NCBI GenBank assembly: GCA_016929175.1
Contig: JAFGJI010000118.1
Location: forward strand, 1-13,512
Source of the DNA: Thermoplasmatota archaeon
GTDB taxonomy: Archaea; Thermoplasmatota; Penumbrarchaeia; Penumbrarchaeales; Penumbrarchaeaceae
DNA length: 13,512 nucleotides
Direction of reading: 5' to 3'
Of this stretch, positions 1 through 7,828 are shown piece after piece. The position numbers and the translations under genes were made by a program. The notes under the pieces were generated by a model. It worked only from the letters and a program-made list of their open reading frames with translations, was not told the origin of the DNA and did not search any database. Each line of letters starts with the position of its first letter. Within the stretch, counting starts at the first letter, position 1.

Positions 1-292
1 CCGGGAAAGCCCCTTCGAGCCTCTTTTTTAAGGAGAACGCTGACCAGATCGGGACCCCTACCTGTGCGGCCAACATGAAAGGGATGAAACAGATACCAAC
101 AAGGAACATGATCAATACGGAAATGAATACCCATGCAAAAACGATAATGGCTATCCAAACGATCAAACGTATGATCCCTTCCTTGATGAGCCCGGAGAAC
201 ATGTAACCAATACCGAGGATCCCGAACAGACCCCCGACGAGTTCTATGACGAAAGCAAGGTTCTTGTCGACATCCTTTATCTCATCTTCCAT
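1..292 (-). CDS. Small integral membrane protein, 3' part missing
   Basis: This open frame runs off the left edge of the window, so only about the first 97 residues are visible. The N-terminus is short and charged (MEDEIKDVDKN). It is followed by hydrophobic, glycine-rich stretches (around LAFVIELVGGLFGILGIGY, then LIVWIAIIVFAWVFISVLIM), which suggests two or three membrane segments. A basic stretch (LLKKEARRG) follows near the cut. The first hydrophobic hairpin, with its GGLFGILGIGYMFSG pattern, recalls TM2-domain-like small membrane proteins, but this is a weak resemblance and I assign no function. An in-frame ATG seven codons upstream (at 313) is an alternative start. I prefer 292 because the TATA-like box at 324-332 would place transcription start near 303, downstream of the ATG at 313. 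Confidence 0.7.
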   Translation of the reverse strand, partial: MEDEIKDVDKNLAFVIELVGGLFGILGIGYMFSGLIKEGIIRLIVWIAIIVFAWVFISVLIMFLVGICFIPFMLAAQVGVPIWSAFSLKKRLEGAFP

Positions 293-323
293 GAGGACCA
301 CCCATGTGATCATCGTTACAGGA

Positions 324-332
324 ATATAAATA
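324..332 (-). promoter_or_regulatory. TATA-like box of the left-edge membrane protein gene
   Basis: Read on the minus strand the sequence is TATTTATAT, a good archaeal TATA-box candidate. The expected transcription start about 25 bases downstream falls near 303, leaving a leader of roughly ten bases before the ATG at 292. This suggests the gene is transcribed separately from the lipoprotein gene upstream of it. Confidence 0.45.
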
Positions 333-378
333 CCCTATGGGGGGTGCCCAAAACTTGATTTCCAGGAGAAGAGGACCT

Positions 379-1239
379 TCATACATCCTTCAAGGGTACC
401 CAGAAAACCTCGGTTGTGCAGCGTTTACCTCCCATATTGGAAGCCGCCAGACAGAACAGAAGCTGGTCTATTTCTTCTCTATAATCGGATGCGATCCTGA
501 TAGATTTGACATATCTCTCATCGATCCTGCCATCTTCCTGAAAGGATGAACTGTACATGCCCGTATCCTTTGTCATTACATAATGTATCTCGAGGTCCCT
601 GATATCCGAAGAGGAGGTGACATTGAAGGAGACATTGAACACTTCATGATCATCTTCATCGAAAGCCCACAGTATATCTCCTATTTCGATGATCGAAAGA
701 TCTTCACCGGTATCAAGTTCTCTGGAAAGAGTGAAGCTCAAGGCTTTCTTCAGTATGCTGTCGTAATAGTAGGTGGAATTGTACTCATCCCATCTTCTTT
801 CACCCGTTTCATAAAAAAGGACCCAAAAGTCCAAATAACGAAAGTCATACCTGATCAAGAGATAGTGAACATTATTTTGCTCATCATGATACAGGCCGGA
901 TCCCCCACCTCCCCGCATCCAATATTTCAAATTGATCGTGTTTAATTTGTTTTCTTCATCTTCCACTTTTACTGAGATATTGACGAATGTTTCTTTATCC
1001 CGGCCGCTCCCATGCTCTTCGATAACATAGGAAACATTCGTCATGCCGTATTCGGTGTTTTCCAGAAAAAGTGTTTCTCTATGTGTAATTTCAATATTTT
1101 CATCTTCATCATCGCCGCCTTCGGTGATGCAGCCACTGATCATAAGGGAAATGAGGATTATAGCTATGATCCCCGTCTTTTCCATGCATCTCACATCAAG
1201 AAAAGGACATAAAAGCTTATTGGAACGACATCTCAACAT
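379..1239 (-). CDS. Lipoprotein with two related beta-sandwich-like repeats
   Basis: No family was recognised. A signal peptide starts at residue 19 (MEKTGIIAIILISLM) and ends in a lipobox, ISGC, with Cys37 as the predicted lipidated residue, followed by an acidic linker (GGDDEDEN). The product should therefore be tethered to the outer face of the membrane. The mature part appears to be two copies of one module, roughly residues 83-150 and 197-280. Both contain an (F/V)N(I/V)S strand, an L-x-(I/L)-x-Y-x-M strand followed by G-(L/M)-Y, then an aromatic-rich segment ending in LF. Two starts are possible. The ATG at 1239 has a strong GGAGG six bases upstream; the ATG at 1185 gives an ordinary 18-residue signal peptide but a poor ribosome site. 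The mature protein is the same either way. It follows the Spo0M-like gene with a two-base gap, so the two are probably co-translated. Confidence 0.8.
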   Translation of the reverse strand: MLRCRSNKLLCPFLDVRCMEKTGIIAIILISLMISGCITEGGDDEDENIEITHRETLFLENTEYGMTNVSYVIEEHGSGRDKETFVNISVKVEDEENKLNTINLKYWMRGGGGSGLYHDEQNNVHYLLIRYDFRYLDFWVLFYETGERRWDEYNSTYYYDSILKKALSFTLSRELDTGEDLSIIEIGDILWAFDEDDHEVFNVSFNVTSSSDIRDLEIHYVMTKDTGMYSSSFQEDGRIDERYVKSIRIASDYREEIDQLLFCLAASNMGGKRCTTEVFWVPLKDV

Positions 1240-1241
1240 TC

Positions 1242-2105
1242 TCAGCCTCCCAGTTCTTCTCTTATCTCTCTGTCCATCTCAAGGGTTTTTTCAAATTCCT
1301 TTTCCGCTTCTTTCAGCATTGAGGATATATTCTCAGAGAGCATTTCCAGGTCCGGCTTAACATTACGATCGAAAAGATGATTCGGGGGGAGCTTGAAGGA
1401 TGACCTGATCTCCTTTTTAATTCCCCTCTTCGGGTTTCCGGGATATTCACACATGTTCATGTCCAATCTGACCTCGATATCTCCTCTCCTGGGGTCATCC
1501 ACAGTAAGGAGCACACTTTCAAAATTCGGATATCTTCCCCTATCCGGGATCAACATCCACTGGTTCCTGTGGGAGATGTCCTCATCTCCCTTCTTCCAGG
1601 GCTCCAATTTGAAACCAAGCTCTTCCACCATTGCTATCATCGGAGCTGCTATCCTGACCTCGGGAAGCACTTCGATGTCCATTCTTTCTCTGATATCCAC
1701 GGCACCTGGAATGTCCACATGGGCTTTCAGGTAGAACCTGTCGGGGAACCTGGTATTTTTCGCCTTTTCCGTTGTGAAAGTGAGCTCTGTTGAAAATTTT
1801 CCATTCGGAGCTATTTCGAACGGCTCTTGTGTTCTCTGCCGGTGGATGACATGGATCTCGTACCATTCGTTCCGGGAATCCAGCTGGGGACTGTACGGGT
1901 TGAAAGTACCCCTTTTTGACATCTTGAACTCTTTCCAGAACAGCTCAACGGTCAAACCGTTGACCTTCACTCCTTTATCCATGGCCGCCATTGTTATTAT
2001 CACTCTGAAAGGCCTCTTGTGAAAGATGTATCTCTCGGGGACCTCCATATTCACCTTCAATGAAGATGTCCCCAATTTGCTCATGATCTTATCCATTACC
2101 CTCAT
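1242..2105 (-). CDS. Spo0M-family (arrestin-like) protein
   Basis: This 287-residue soluble protein fits the Spo0M family, which has an arrestin-like fold of two beta-sandwich domains. The N-terminus (MSKLGTSSLKVNMEVPERYI) resembles the family start with its short helix and first strand. The most telling part is around residues 125-170, where a strand with HVDIPGAVDIRERMDIEVLP is followed by MVEELGFKLEP; Spo0M proteins have the same order of a strand ending in a D-I-x-x-A-V-D turn and then an LEELGF helix. The C-terminal 40 residues are charged and probably helical or coiled-coil. In Bacillus, Spo0M affects sporulation control and cell-shape functions; the archaeal role is unknown, and it may be a scaffold. 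The start at 2105 is supported by AGAGG about seven bases upstream. It is the first gene of a pair with the lipoprotein gene that follows. Confidence 0.75.
   Translation of the reverse strand: MRVMDKIMSKLGTSSLKVNMEVPERYIFHKRPFRVIITMAAMDKGVKVNGLTVELFWKEFKMSKRGTFNPYSPQLDSRNEWYEIHVIHRQRTQEPFEIAPNGKFSTELTFTTEKAKNTRFPDRFYLKAHVDIPGAVDIRERMDIEVLPEVRIAAPMIAMVEELGFKLEPWKKGDEDISHRNQWMLIPDRGRYPNFESVLLTVDDPRRGDIEVRLDMNMCEYPGNPKRGIKKEIRSSFKLPPNHLFDRNVKPDLEMLSENISSMLKEAEKEFEKTLEMDREIREELGG
1246..1250 (-). promoter_or_regulatory. Shine-Dalgarno site inside the end of the upstream gene
   Basis: On the minus strand GGAGG lies six bases before the ATG at 1239. It is formed by the last sense codons (Leu-Gly-Gly) of the Spo0M-like gene, immediately before its stop codon. 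It supports translational coupling and favours the longer start of the lipoprotein. Confidence 0.55.
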
Positions 2106-2209
2106 GTAAAAACCTCTCTACCCTTCCATATCCGTCCGATCCCCAGAACATTGTCATACATCTGCCTACGGACCTTTCAATACGTTACCCGGAGAACATA
2201 GCCCACGGT

Positions 2210-2226
2210 CCAATTAATATTATCCC
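2210..2226 (-). promoter_or_regulatory. Possible TATA element for the Spo0M-like gene
   Basis: The 177-base gap between pckG and the Spo0M-like gene contains an AT-rich block that reads GATAATATTAATT on the minus strand. If it is the TATA box, the leader would be about 80 bases. Other AT-rich words occur in the gap and I cannot choose firmly among them. Confidence 0.25.
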
Positions 2227-2282
2227 TTCTCAACGGACCAAAGAGAATTGGTGCCTGTGATCTCAAGCTTAGACGGGGATCA

Positions 2283-4076
2283 TCAAAGGGATTTCAGAGC
2301 CCTCTCTTCTAGGTCATCCACCTCTTTCATTAGCTCCACCGGGAACCTGTCACCGAACCTTTTAAAGTGCTCCCTGATGTCAACGACCTCCTGGAGCCAT
2401 TCTTCCCTGTCCACCTTCATCAGCTCCGCCATCCGGTCCCCGGATATGTCCAGACCAGAGGTGTCGAGGCCTTCATGGGTGGGGACGTTCCCTATGGCGG
2501 TCTCCACCCACCCACCGGAATTCTCGGTCCTCTCGAAGATCCACTTGAGGACCCGGATGTTCTCCCCGAACCCGGGCCATATCCACACCCCGTTCTTGTC
2601 CCTGCGGAACCAGTTCACCCTGAAGATCTTCGGCAGCTTCGAGGGGTCCTTATCCCTCCCCAACTTCATCCAGTGCGAGAAATAGTCCCCCATGTTGTAA
2701 CCGCAGAACGGAAGCATCGCGAAGGGGTCCCTCCTGAGCTCTCCAAGTGTCCCGTCGGCAGCCGCCGTCTTCTCGGACCCCATGATGGCCCCCAAAAATA
2801 CACCGTGGTACCAGTCGAACGCCTCATACACCAACGGGACAACCCTCGGGCGCCGCCCCCCGAATAGTATCGCCGATATCGGGACCCCTTCGGGATCATC
2901 ATACGATGGGTCCAGCACCGGAGACTGACATACGGGCGATGTGTAACGCGAGTTCGGATGCGCGGCAGGCCTTCCGCAGCCGGGATGCCAATCCTGACCC
3001 TTCCAATCGATGAGCATGGGTGGGGCCTCCTCCGTCATCCCTTCCCACCAGACATCGCCGTCAGGGGTCATCGCAACGTTGGTGAAGATCGTGTTCGAGT
3101 TCATTGTAAGCATTGCGTTGGGGTTCGTCTTCATGGATGTACCCGGGGCCACTCCGAAGAACCCCGATTCCGGATTTATCGCATAGAGCCTTCCGTCCTT
3201 TCCGAACTTCATCCATGCGATATCGTCACCCACGCACTCCACCTTCCACCCCGGCAGGGAAGGCACCATCATGGCAAGGTTCGTCTTCCCGCAGGCACTG
3301 GGGAACGACGCGGTGACGTATTTTTTGACACCCTCGGGGGAAGTTATACCCAGGATGAGCATATGCTCCGCCAACCACCCTTCGTCGCGCGCCATCACGG
3401 AAGCGATACGGAGCGAGAGACATTTCTTCCCCAGCAACGCGTTCCCACCATAGCCGCTCCCGTAGGACCAGATCTCCCTGTCCTCCGGGAAGTGCGAGAT
3501 GAACTTGTAGTCGTTGTTGCATGGCCATGGAACGTCCTTCTGGCCTGGTTCCAGTGGCATGCCCACGGAATGAAGGCAGGGAATGAACTCATCCTCGGGC
3601 TTCATTATGTCCAGGACCTCCTTGCCCATCCGCGTCATTATGCGCATGTTGCATACAACGTAGGGAGAATCCGTGAGCTCCACACCCATACGGGATATAC
3701 TGGACCCGAGCGGACCCATCGAGAACGGGAGCACATACATCGTGCGCCCCCTCATCGATCCGGCGAAGAGCGACCTGAGTATCCCCTTCATCTCTTTCGG
3801 ATGACACCAGTTGTTCGTTGGCCCTGCATCATCCTTGTTTTCCGTGCAGATGAAGGTCCTCTCCTCTACCCGGGCGACATCCCTGGGGTCCGACCGGCAT
3901 AGATAGCATCCGGGCTTCTTCTTCTCGTTGAGCTTTATGAAGGTGCCCGATCTGACCATGAGCTCGCATAGATCGTCGTATTCCTTCTGGGAGCCATCGC
4001 ACCAATGTATCCGGTCCGGCTTACACAACCGGGCCATCTCCTCTACCCATTCGGATAGGTCCTTGTTGAGGGTCAT
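2283..4076 (-). CDS. pckG: Phosphoenolpyruvate carboxykinase (GTP)
   Basis: This cytoplasmic enzyme converts oxaloacetate and GTP to phosphoenolpyruvate, GDP and CO2, the entry step of gluconeogenesis, and can also run towards carboxylation. The length of 597 residues is normal for the GTP-dependent class. The nucleotide-binding P-loop with the reactive cysteine is intact (FPSACGKTN; Cys262, Lys264, Thr265). The metal ligands are recognisable: a lysine in the LLGKKC segment (217-218), His238 in LAEHM, and an aspartate in GDDIAW (284-285). The substrate-binding arginine lies in GRTMYVLPFS (Arg111), YGGN is at 209-212, and a further arginine pair is in FGGRRP (408-409). A late motif, GFGENIRVLKW, belongs to the nucleotide pocket. 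There is no sign of truncation or frameshift. The ATP-dependent PCK family differs in all these motifs. The gene is transcribed away from the large surface-protein gene and appears to have its own promoter. Confidence 0.98.
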   Translation of the reverse strand: MTLNKDLSEWVEEMARLCKPDRIHWCDGSQKEYDDLCELMVRSGTFIKLNEKKKPGCYLCRSDPRDVARVEERTFICTENKDDAGPTNNWCHPKEMKGILRSLFAGSMRGRTMYVLPFSMGPLGSSISRMGVELTDSPYVVCNMRIMTRMGKEVLDIMKPEDEFIPCLHSVGMPLEPGQKDVPWPCNNDYKFISHFPEDREIWSYGSGYGGNALLGKKCLSLRIASVMARDEGWLAEHMLILGITSPEGVKKYVTASFPSACGKTNLAMMVPSLPGWKVECVGDDIAWMKFGKDGRLYAINPESGFFGVAPGTSMKTNPNAMLTMNSNTIFTNVAMTPDGDVWWEGMTEEAPPMLIDWKGQDWHPGCGRPAAHPNSRYTSPVCQSPVLDPSYDDPEGVPISAILFGGRRPRVVPLVYEAFDWYHGVFLGAIMGSEKTAAADGTLGELRRDPFAMLPFCGYNMGDYFSHWMKLGRDKDPSKLPKIFRVNWFRRDKNGVWIWPGFGENIRVLKWIFERTENSGGWVETAIGNVPTHEGLDTSGLDISGDRMAELMKVDREEWLQEVVDIREHFKRFGDRFPVELMKEVDDLEERALKSL

Positions 4077-4107
4077 TGTAACACGGCCCGGGTGACAATG
4101 GAACTTC

Positions 4108-4122
4108 CCCTTAAACCTTTCG
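4108..4122 (-). promoter_or_regulatory. BRE/TATA-like promoter of pckG
   Basis: On the minus strand the sequence reads CGAAAGGTTTAAGG, a purine-rich BRE-like block followed by a TTTAA core. Transcription would start near 4090, giving a leader of about 14 bases before the pckG ATG at 4076. Confidence 0.45.
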
Positions 4123-4208
4123 AACCATCTGTAAAATTTTTCCCGACATGGACGGACATAGTCCTAAAAAGCGCGCGCGGATGTTACAGAACGTCCTTAG
4201 ATCGGATA

Positions 4209-4230
4209 GACCGACATCCAGGCATCGGTC
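4209..4230. repeat. Inverted repeat in the divergent promoter region
   Basis: GACCGA (4209-4214) and TCGGTC (4225-4230) are perfect reverse complements separated by ten bases. The centre-to-centre distance is 16 bases, compatible with a dimeric regulator binding site. It lies about 25 bases upstream of the TATA-like box of the surface-protein gene. Arms of six bases can occur by chance. Confidence 0.25.
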
Positions 4231-4252
4231 CCGGGGGGCATGCAACATACCT

Positions 4253-4261
4253 GTTTAAATA
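4253..4261 (+). promoter_or_regulatory. TATA-like box of the beta-helix surface protein gene
   Basis: The sequence GTTTAAATA is a good archaeal TATA candidate. Transcription would start near 4283-4287, which leaves a leader of about 30 bases before the preferred ATG at 4317 and contains the purine-rich ribosome site at 4304-4310. Confidence 0.45.
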
Positions 4262-4292
4262 ATCAATACCGCATATTTCCTGTCAGGACCGA

Positions 4293-7200
4293 ATGGTCTG
4301 GATAAGGGGGTCTCATATGAGGGATTGCAGGTGTACAACATTTCTGCTCGTATCTCTGCTCGTCTTTTTGGCTTTCATCGTAGCTATCCCGGTCGGAGCT
4401 GAGGATGAAACGGTTTCATTACCTCCGCCCACAAGGATCAGAACACCGCATGCTCCGATATCCATAACATCCGATTCGGATTTCGCCACCCAGGCGGCAT
4501 CGGAGAGCTGGCCCGGAACAGGCATCGAAACGGACCCGTATATCATCTCGACCCTGGAGATAAACGGGAGCGGATATCTTCATGGGATCACGATATCCAA
4601 CACAAGGGCCCATTTCGTGATCTCGGATTGCCTTGTGATCGATACGAACGATCTGCATTCGTTCCCGTCAGGCTACGGGATATTCTTCGAAAGTCTAAAG
4701 AACGGCACGATAAAGGATTGCCAGATATTGAGAAGCTACAGATATGGAATTTACGTCTGGGGTTCAAAGGACATCCATATCAAAGATACACTTGTTGCCG
4801 ACGGACCGAGGTCCTGGGGGGTCTACGTGGATTATTGCCGAAATTTTATGATCGAAGGATGCGATGTACAATACAACGAGCAGGGCATCCGTTTCGAGGA
4901 AACTACCACTGGATCGCTACGGAATTGCACGATCAGTGACCACTCCTACAACGGAATCGAGTTATACGATTCCAGCGGGCTCAAGTTCGATGACAATCTC
5001 ATAGAGGACAACGGGGTGATGGGCATATACCTAAGGTCGTACAGCTACGATAACGAGTTCCACAGAAATTCATTCAGTAACTGCTCCTTTGCGATGTTCG
5101 GTGATGAGAAAGTGTTCACCCGCAACCACATCCCCGTGGACAACACCGTGAACGGTCTTCCCGTTCATCAATACAAGGACCACGTTGGAACCGGGGAAGG
5201 TATCACATCCGGTGGAGGACAGCTCATTCTCGGGAACGTAACGAACGTGGTCATATCAGGCCTCAACATCTCAAAAGCCAGCGAGGCGCTTATCCTGGGG
5301 CACTGCAGTTTGATCACCGTCAGGGACTGCAACCTTTCCGGCAACGTGCGCGGGTTGGAGGCTGTTCGTTGCGACAACATCACTGTCGAACACTGCTCTT
5401 TCCTCGATTGCATTTTTATTGGGGTATATCTGGAAGAGGCCGCGGATGGCATCGTCAGGGAAAACCGGTTCTGCCGGTCGGAGATGGGCATAGCAGCATA
5501 TGACGATATTTTACGGTTCATCGCTCTGAACAATACAGTATCGAACTGCGATCACGGCATCTCCGTCTCCGGGGCCAGAGAGGTGGTCGTCAGGAACAAC
5601 CTCATTACCGGGTCCGATACACATGCCCTCATCCTCCAGGTCATATGGGACGGCAGGATAACGGGAAATCATATCGACGGCCAGGGCTCGACCTCATTTG
5701 GAATGGGGATCTACGGGTATATGGTCGAGGACACCGTCATCGATGACAATCTGATATTCAATACCAAGAACGGGATGAGTCTCTACGTAACAAAACGTTC
5801 CCTGATAAAGAACAACACCTTTGATTCATCCCTCGATGACGGCATACTTCTCATCGATTCCGACAACTGCACCTTCACGGAGAACCTCTTCTACAGGAGC
5901 ACCGGTGCCGCGATCTGTGTCCAGGAAGACTATGCCCCCACCGCAGACAACCTCTTTTGGCAGAATTCATTCCTGTACAACAATGGTACAAGTGGAGAAT
6001 ACACTTCCGGAAAGTACCAGGCCCATGACGGCACGGGGCTCAACCACTGGTACTCTTCCGCGGAGGGGAAGGGGAACCACTGGAGCGATCTGATGGCTCC
6101 CGATGCCGATAACGACGGGATCGTGGATGTTCCCTATCCGCTGTCAGGAGGAGCAATGGACCAAAAGCCGCTGGTACAACAACCTCTGCTGCTGGCCACT
6201 CCGCCCACTTACGTTTCAGCACAGGCCGGGAGGGAGACCGTCAATATCTCGTGGGGCCCGCCTCTGTTCACAAGGTCCGGCCAGATAAGCGGCTACAGGA
6301 TATTCAGGTCCCAGAACGGCTCCGAGCCTTCCCTTCTGCTGGAGCTTTCCGCCGGAGCGGAATATTATGTCGATGACGGAGTGGAGACCGATACATCATA
6401 CAATTACTCCGTGATGGCCCTGAACCGCTACGGGGACGGGATGATGAGCGAGTATGTTGAGGCAATACCGGACAGCACGCCGCCTCAGATCAATATAACC
6501 ACTCCCGCTGACGTCTCCTTCTGGAACGTCACCACTCTCGAAGCGTCCTGGGAGAGCAGCGACAACGTGGGGGTCGCGGGACACAGGGTCAGGTTAGATT
6601 CCGGGAACTGGACGGAGGTGGGGATCGCTACCAGCATGCTCATCTCGAACCTTACGGAGGGAGAGCATTTCCTGGATGTCGAGGCCTATGATGCCGTGAA
6701 TAATTCGGCCAGGGCAACCTCCCAGTTCCATATCGACCTTACACCCCCTGAGGTGAGGATCGTTCATCCGAATAACGGGTCAATAATATCAACCTCCTCC
6801 TTCAAAGCCCGATGGCAGCCCAGGCTTCAATGCGAACACAGGTGGCGTATCGATGGGGGTGAATGGAACATTCTCTATGGCGACAACTGGGCGAACCTTG
6901 AGAACTTGATCGAAGGATCGCATCTGCTGGAGATTCAGGTCATCGATTGGGCTGGGAACATCGGCAGGAACAGCACATCCTTCATCATAGATCCGATAGC
7001 GCCGATCATCGAGATAACAGAACCCATGGAGGGAGAGGAGTTCAAGGGGCGCCCGATAAATGCATCCTGGACCGCTGACGGTACAGGGTCGTCGATCGTG
7101 AGGTTCGGTGTAAAATTGGATTCTGGTCTCTGGGAGGACGTGGGTCTTGCCACATCGACGGTCCTCATGAGCCTAGAGAAAGGGGACCATATCTTCTGGG

Positions 7201-7670
7201 TCACCGCAGAGGACGAGGCGGGCAACACGAATACCGCATCCGTCAATTTCAGCGTTACATCCGACATACCGGACACCCCTACCCCAGGAAAAGGCCTCGT
7301 GATCGGGACCGTAAATGATAAGGGCGGGGCCCCTGTCCCCAATGTCAAGGTAACCGCCGACACAGGGGAGGAGACTAAAACGGACAGCAACGGGATGTTC
7401 TCCCTTGAATTGCCAGCAGGGAACAGGACCCTCACCTTCAGCAGGGACGGATACAAGACCGGGGAGATCACCATTTCTGTCGAGGAGAACGGGACTTTCG
7501 AGATGGATCCCATTGTCATGGAGAAAAACCCCGCTGACAAGCCATGGAGCGTATGGTACTACTGCATATGCTGTCTGGCATCCCTGATCGTCATAGTGGT
7601 CCTCCTCATGATCATAGGTCTGGTTTCCCGCCTCCTCAAGAGATCGAAGAGGAAACATGATGAGGAATGA
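4293..7670 (+). CDS. Large membrane-anchored beta-helix/FN3/Ig-like surface protein
   Basis: This 1,125-residue protein is predicted to be exported and anchored on the cell surface. The likely true start is the ATG at 4317 (residue 9), preceded by AAGGGGG six bases away and followed by a signal peptide (RDCRCTTFLLVSLLVFLAF) ending near VGA. Residues about 60-600 form a NosD-type right-handed parallel beta-helix, with many N-x-(F/L)-x-x-x-x-x-G-I repeats, a family-typical DPYII entry motif, and a second helix block after NTVNGLPVHQYKD. It closes with GNHWSD and a calcium-loop-like DADNDGIVD (604-612). An FN3 domain (about 637-728), three Ig-like repeats (about 730-815, 816-900, 900-989) and a carboxypeptidase-regulatory-like domain (about 1000-1075) follow. 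A single membrane segment (about 1087-1113) and a basic tail end the protein. Many N-x-S/T sites suggest glycosylation. Binding of extracellular polysaccharide is plausible; no catalytic residues are evident. Confidence 0.9.
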   Translation: MVWIRGSHMRDCRCTTFLLVSLLVFLAFIVAIPVGAEDETVSLPPPTRIRTPHAPISITSDSDFATQAASESWPGTGIETDPYIISTLEINGSGYLHGITISNTRAHFVISDCLVIDTNDLHSFPSGYGIFFESLKNGTIKDCQILRSYRYGIYVWGSKDIHIKDTLVADGPRSWGVYVDYCRNFMIEGCDVQYNEQGIRFEETTTGSLRNCTISDHSYNGIELYDSSGLKFDDNLIEDNGVMGIYLRSYSYDNEFHRNSFSNCSFAMFGDEKVFTRNHIPVDNTVNGLPVHQYKDHVGTGEGITSGGGQLILGNVTNVVISGLNISKASEALILGHCSLITVRDCNLSGNVRGLEAVRCDNITVEHCSFLDCIFIGVYLEEAADGIVRENRFCRSEMGIAAYDDILRFIALNNTVSNCDHGISVSGAREVVVRNNLITGSDTHALILQVIWDGRITGNHIDGQGSTSFGMGIYGYMVEDTVIDDNLIFNTKNGMSLYVTKRSLIKNNTFDSSLDDGILLIDSDNCTFTENLFYRSTGAAICVQEDYAPTADNLFWQNSFLYNNGTSGEYTSGKYQAHDGTGLNHWYSSAEGKGNHWSDLMAPDADNDGIVDVPYPLSGGAMDQKPLVQQPLLLATPPTYVSAQAGRETVNISWGPPLFTRSGQISGYRIFRSQNGSEPSLLLELSAGAEYYVDDGVETDTSYNYSVMALNRYGDGMMSEYVEAIPDSTPPQINITTPADVSFWNVTTLEASWESSDNVGVAGHRVRLDSGNWTEVGIATSMLISNLTEGEHFLDVEAYDAVNNSARATSQFHIDLTPPEVRIVHPNNGSIISTSSFKARWQPRLQCEHRWRIDGGEWNILYGDNWANLENLIEGSHLLEIQVIDWAGNIGRNSTSFIIDPIAPIIEITEPMEGEEFKGRPINASWTADGTGSSIVRFGVKLDSGLWEDVGLATSTVLMSLEKGDHIFWVTAEDEAGNTNTASVNFSVTSDIPDTPTPGKGLVIGTVNDKGGAPVPNVKVTADTGEETKTDSNGMFSLELPAGNRTLTFSRDGYKTGEITISVEENGTFEMDPIVMEKNPADKPWSVWYYCICCLASLIVIVVLLMIIGLVSRLLKRSKRKHDEE
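6481..7260 (+). repeat. Three tandem Ig-like repeats within the surface protein
   Basis: Three units of about 85 codons start near 6481, 6741 and 6993. Each begins with P-x-(I/V)-x-I-x-x-P. Each has a W or V strand followed by R(L/I)D(S/G)G-x-W or KLDSG-x-W, then a G-x-H-x-(L/F)-x-V turn and D-x-A-(G/N)-N. The first two close with F-x-ID. They are diverged at the protein level, so this is an old domain duplication. Confidence 0.75.
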
Positions 7671-7718
7671 ACGGAAAGTGTATCTGCACTATATCTCTAT
7701 TACATGACAAAATAATAT

Positions 7719-7728
7719 CCATATATGG
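7719..7728. repeat. Ten-base perfect palindrome CCATATATGG
   Basis: CCATATATGG lies in the 158-base gap between the surface-protein gene and the next plus-strand gene. It could be a regulator site or simply AT-rich spacer. No hairpin with a T-tract marking the end of the upstream gene is visible in this gap. Confidence 0.2.
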
Positions 7729-7781
7729 TTAAATTGCACAATAAGGAATATGATCTGCAGATCGGTCGGGACATCCACCCA

Positions 7782-7809
7782 TATCTATTTAGCATAGGTG
7801 CATTTACAT
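7782..7809 (+). promoter_or_regulatory. AT-rich promoter candidate for the 169-residue protein
   Basis: Two TATA-like words are present, CTATTTAGC (about 7785-7793) and CATTTACAT (7801-7809). The first would give a leader of about 15 bases and the second a leaderless mRNA. No Shine-Dalgarno sequence is visible before the ATG at 7829, which fits either case. Confidence 0.3.
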
Positions 7810-7828
7810 ATGTTCAGGACGCAGCAAT

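Noticed and set aside
2958..3902. 314-codon open frame antisense to pckG
   Set aside because: It lies wholly opposite an intact, clearly identified enzyme gene, and its product is low-complexity, rich in Arg, His and Pro. This is the usual shadow of a strong codon bias.
4171..4178. GCGCGCGC alternating run in the divergent promoter region
   Set aside because: It is only eight bases long and has no partner or repeat nearby, so it is probably chance.
6935..7540. 201-codon open frame antisense to the Ig-like repeats
   Set aside because: The plus-strand protein has coherent repeated domains through the whole stretch, and the antisense product resembles nothing and has no promoter or ribosome site.
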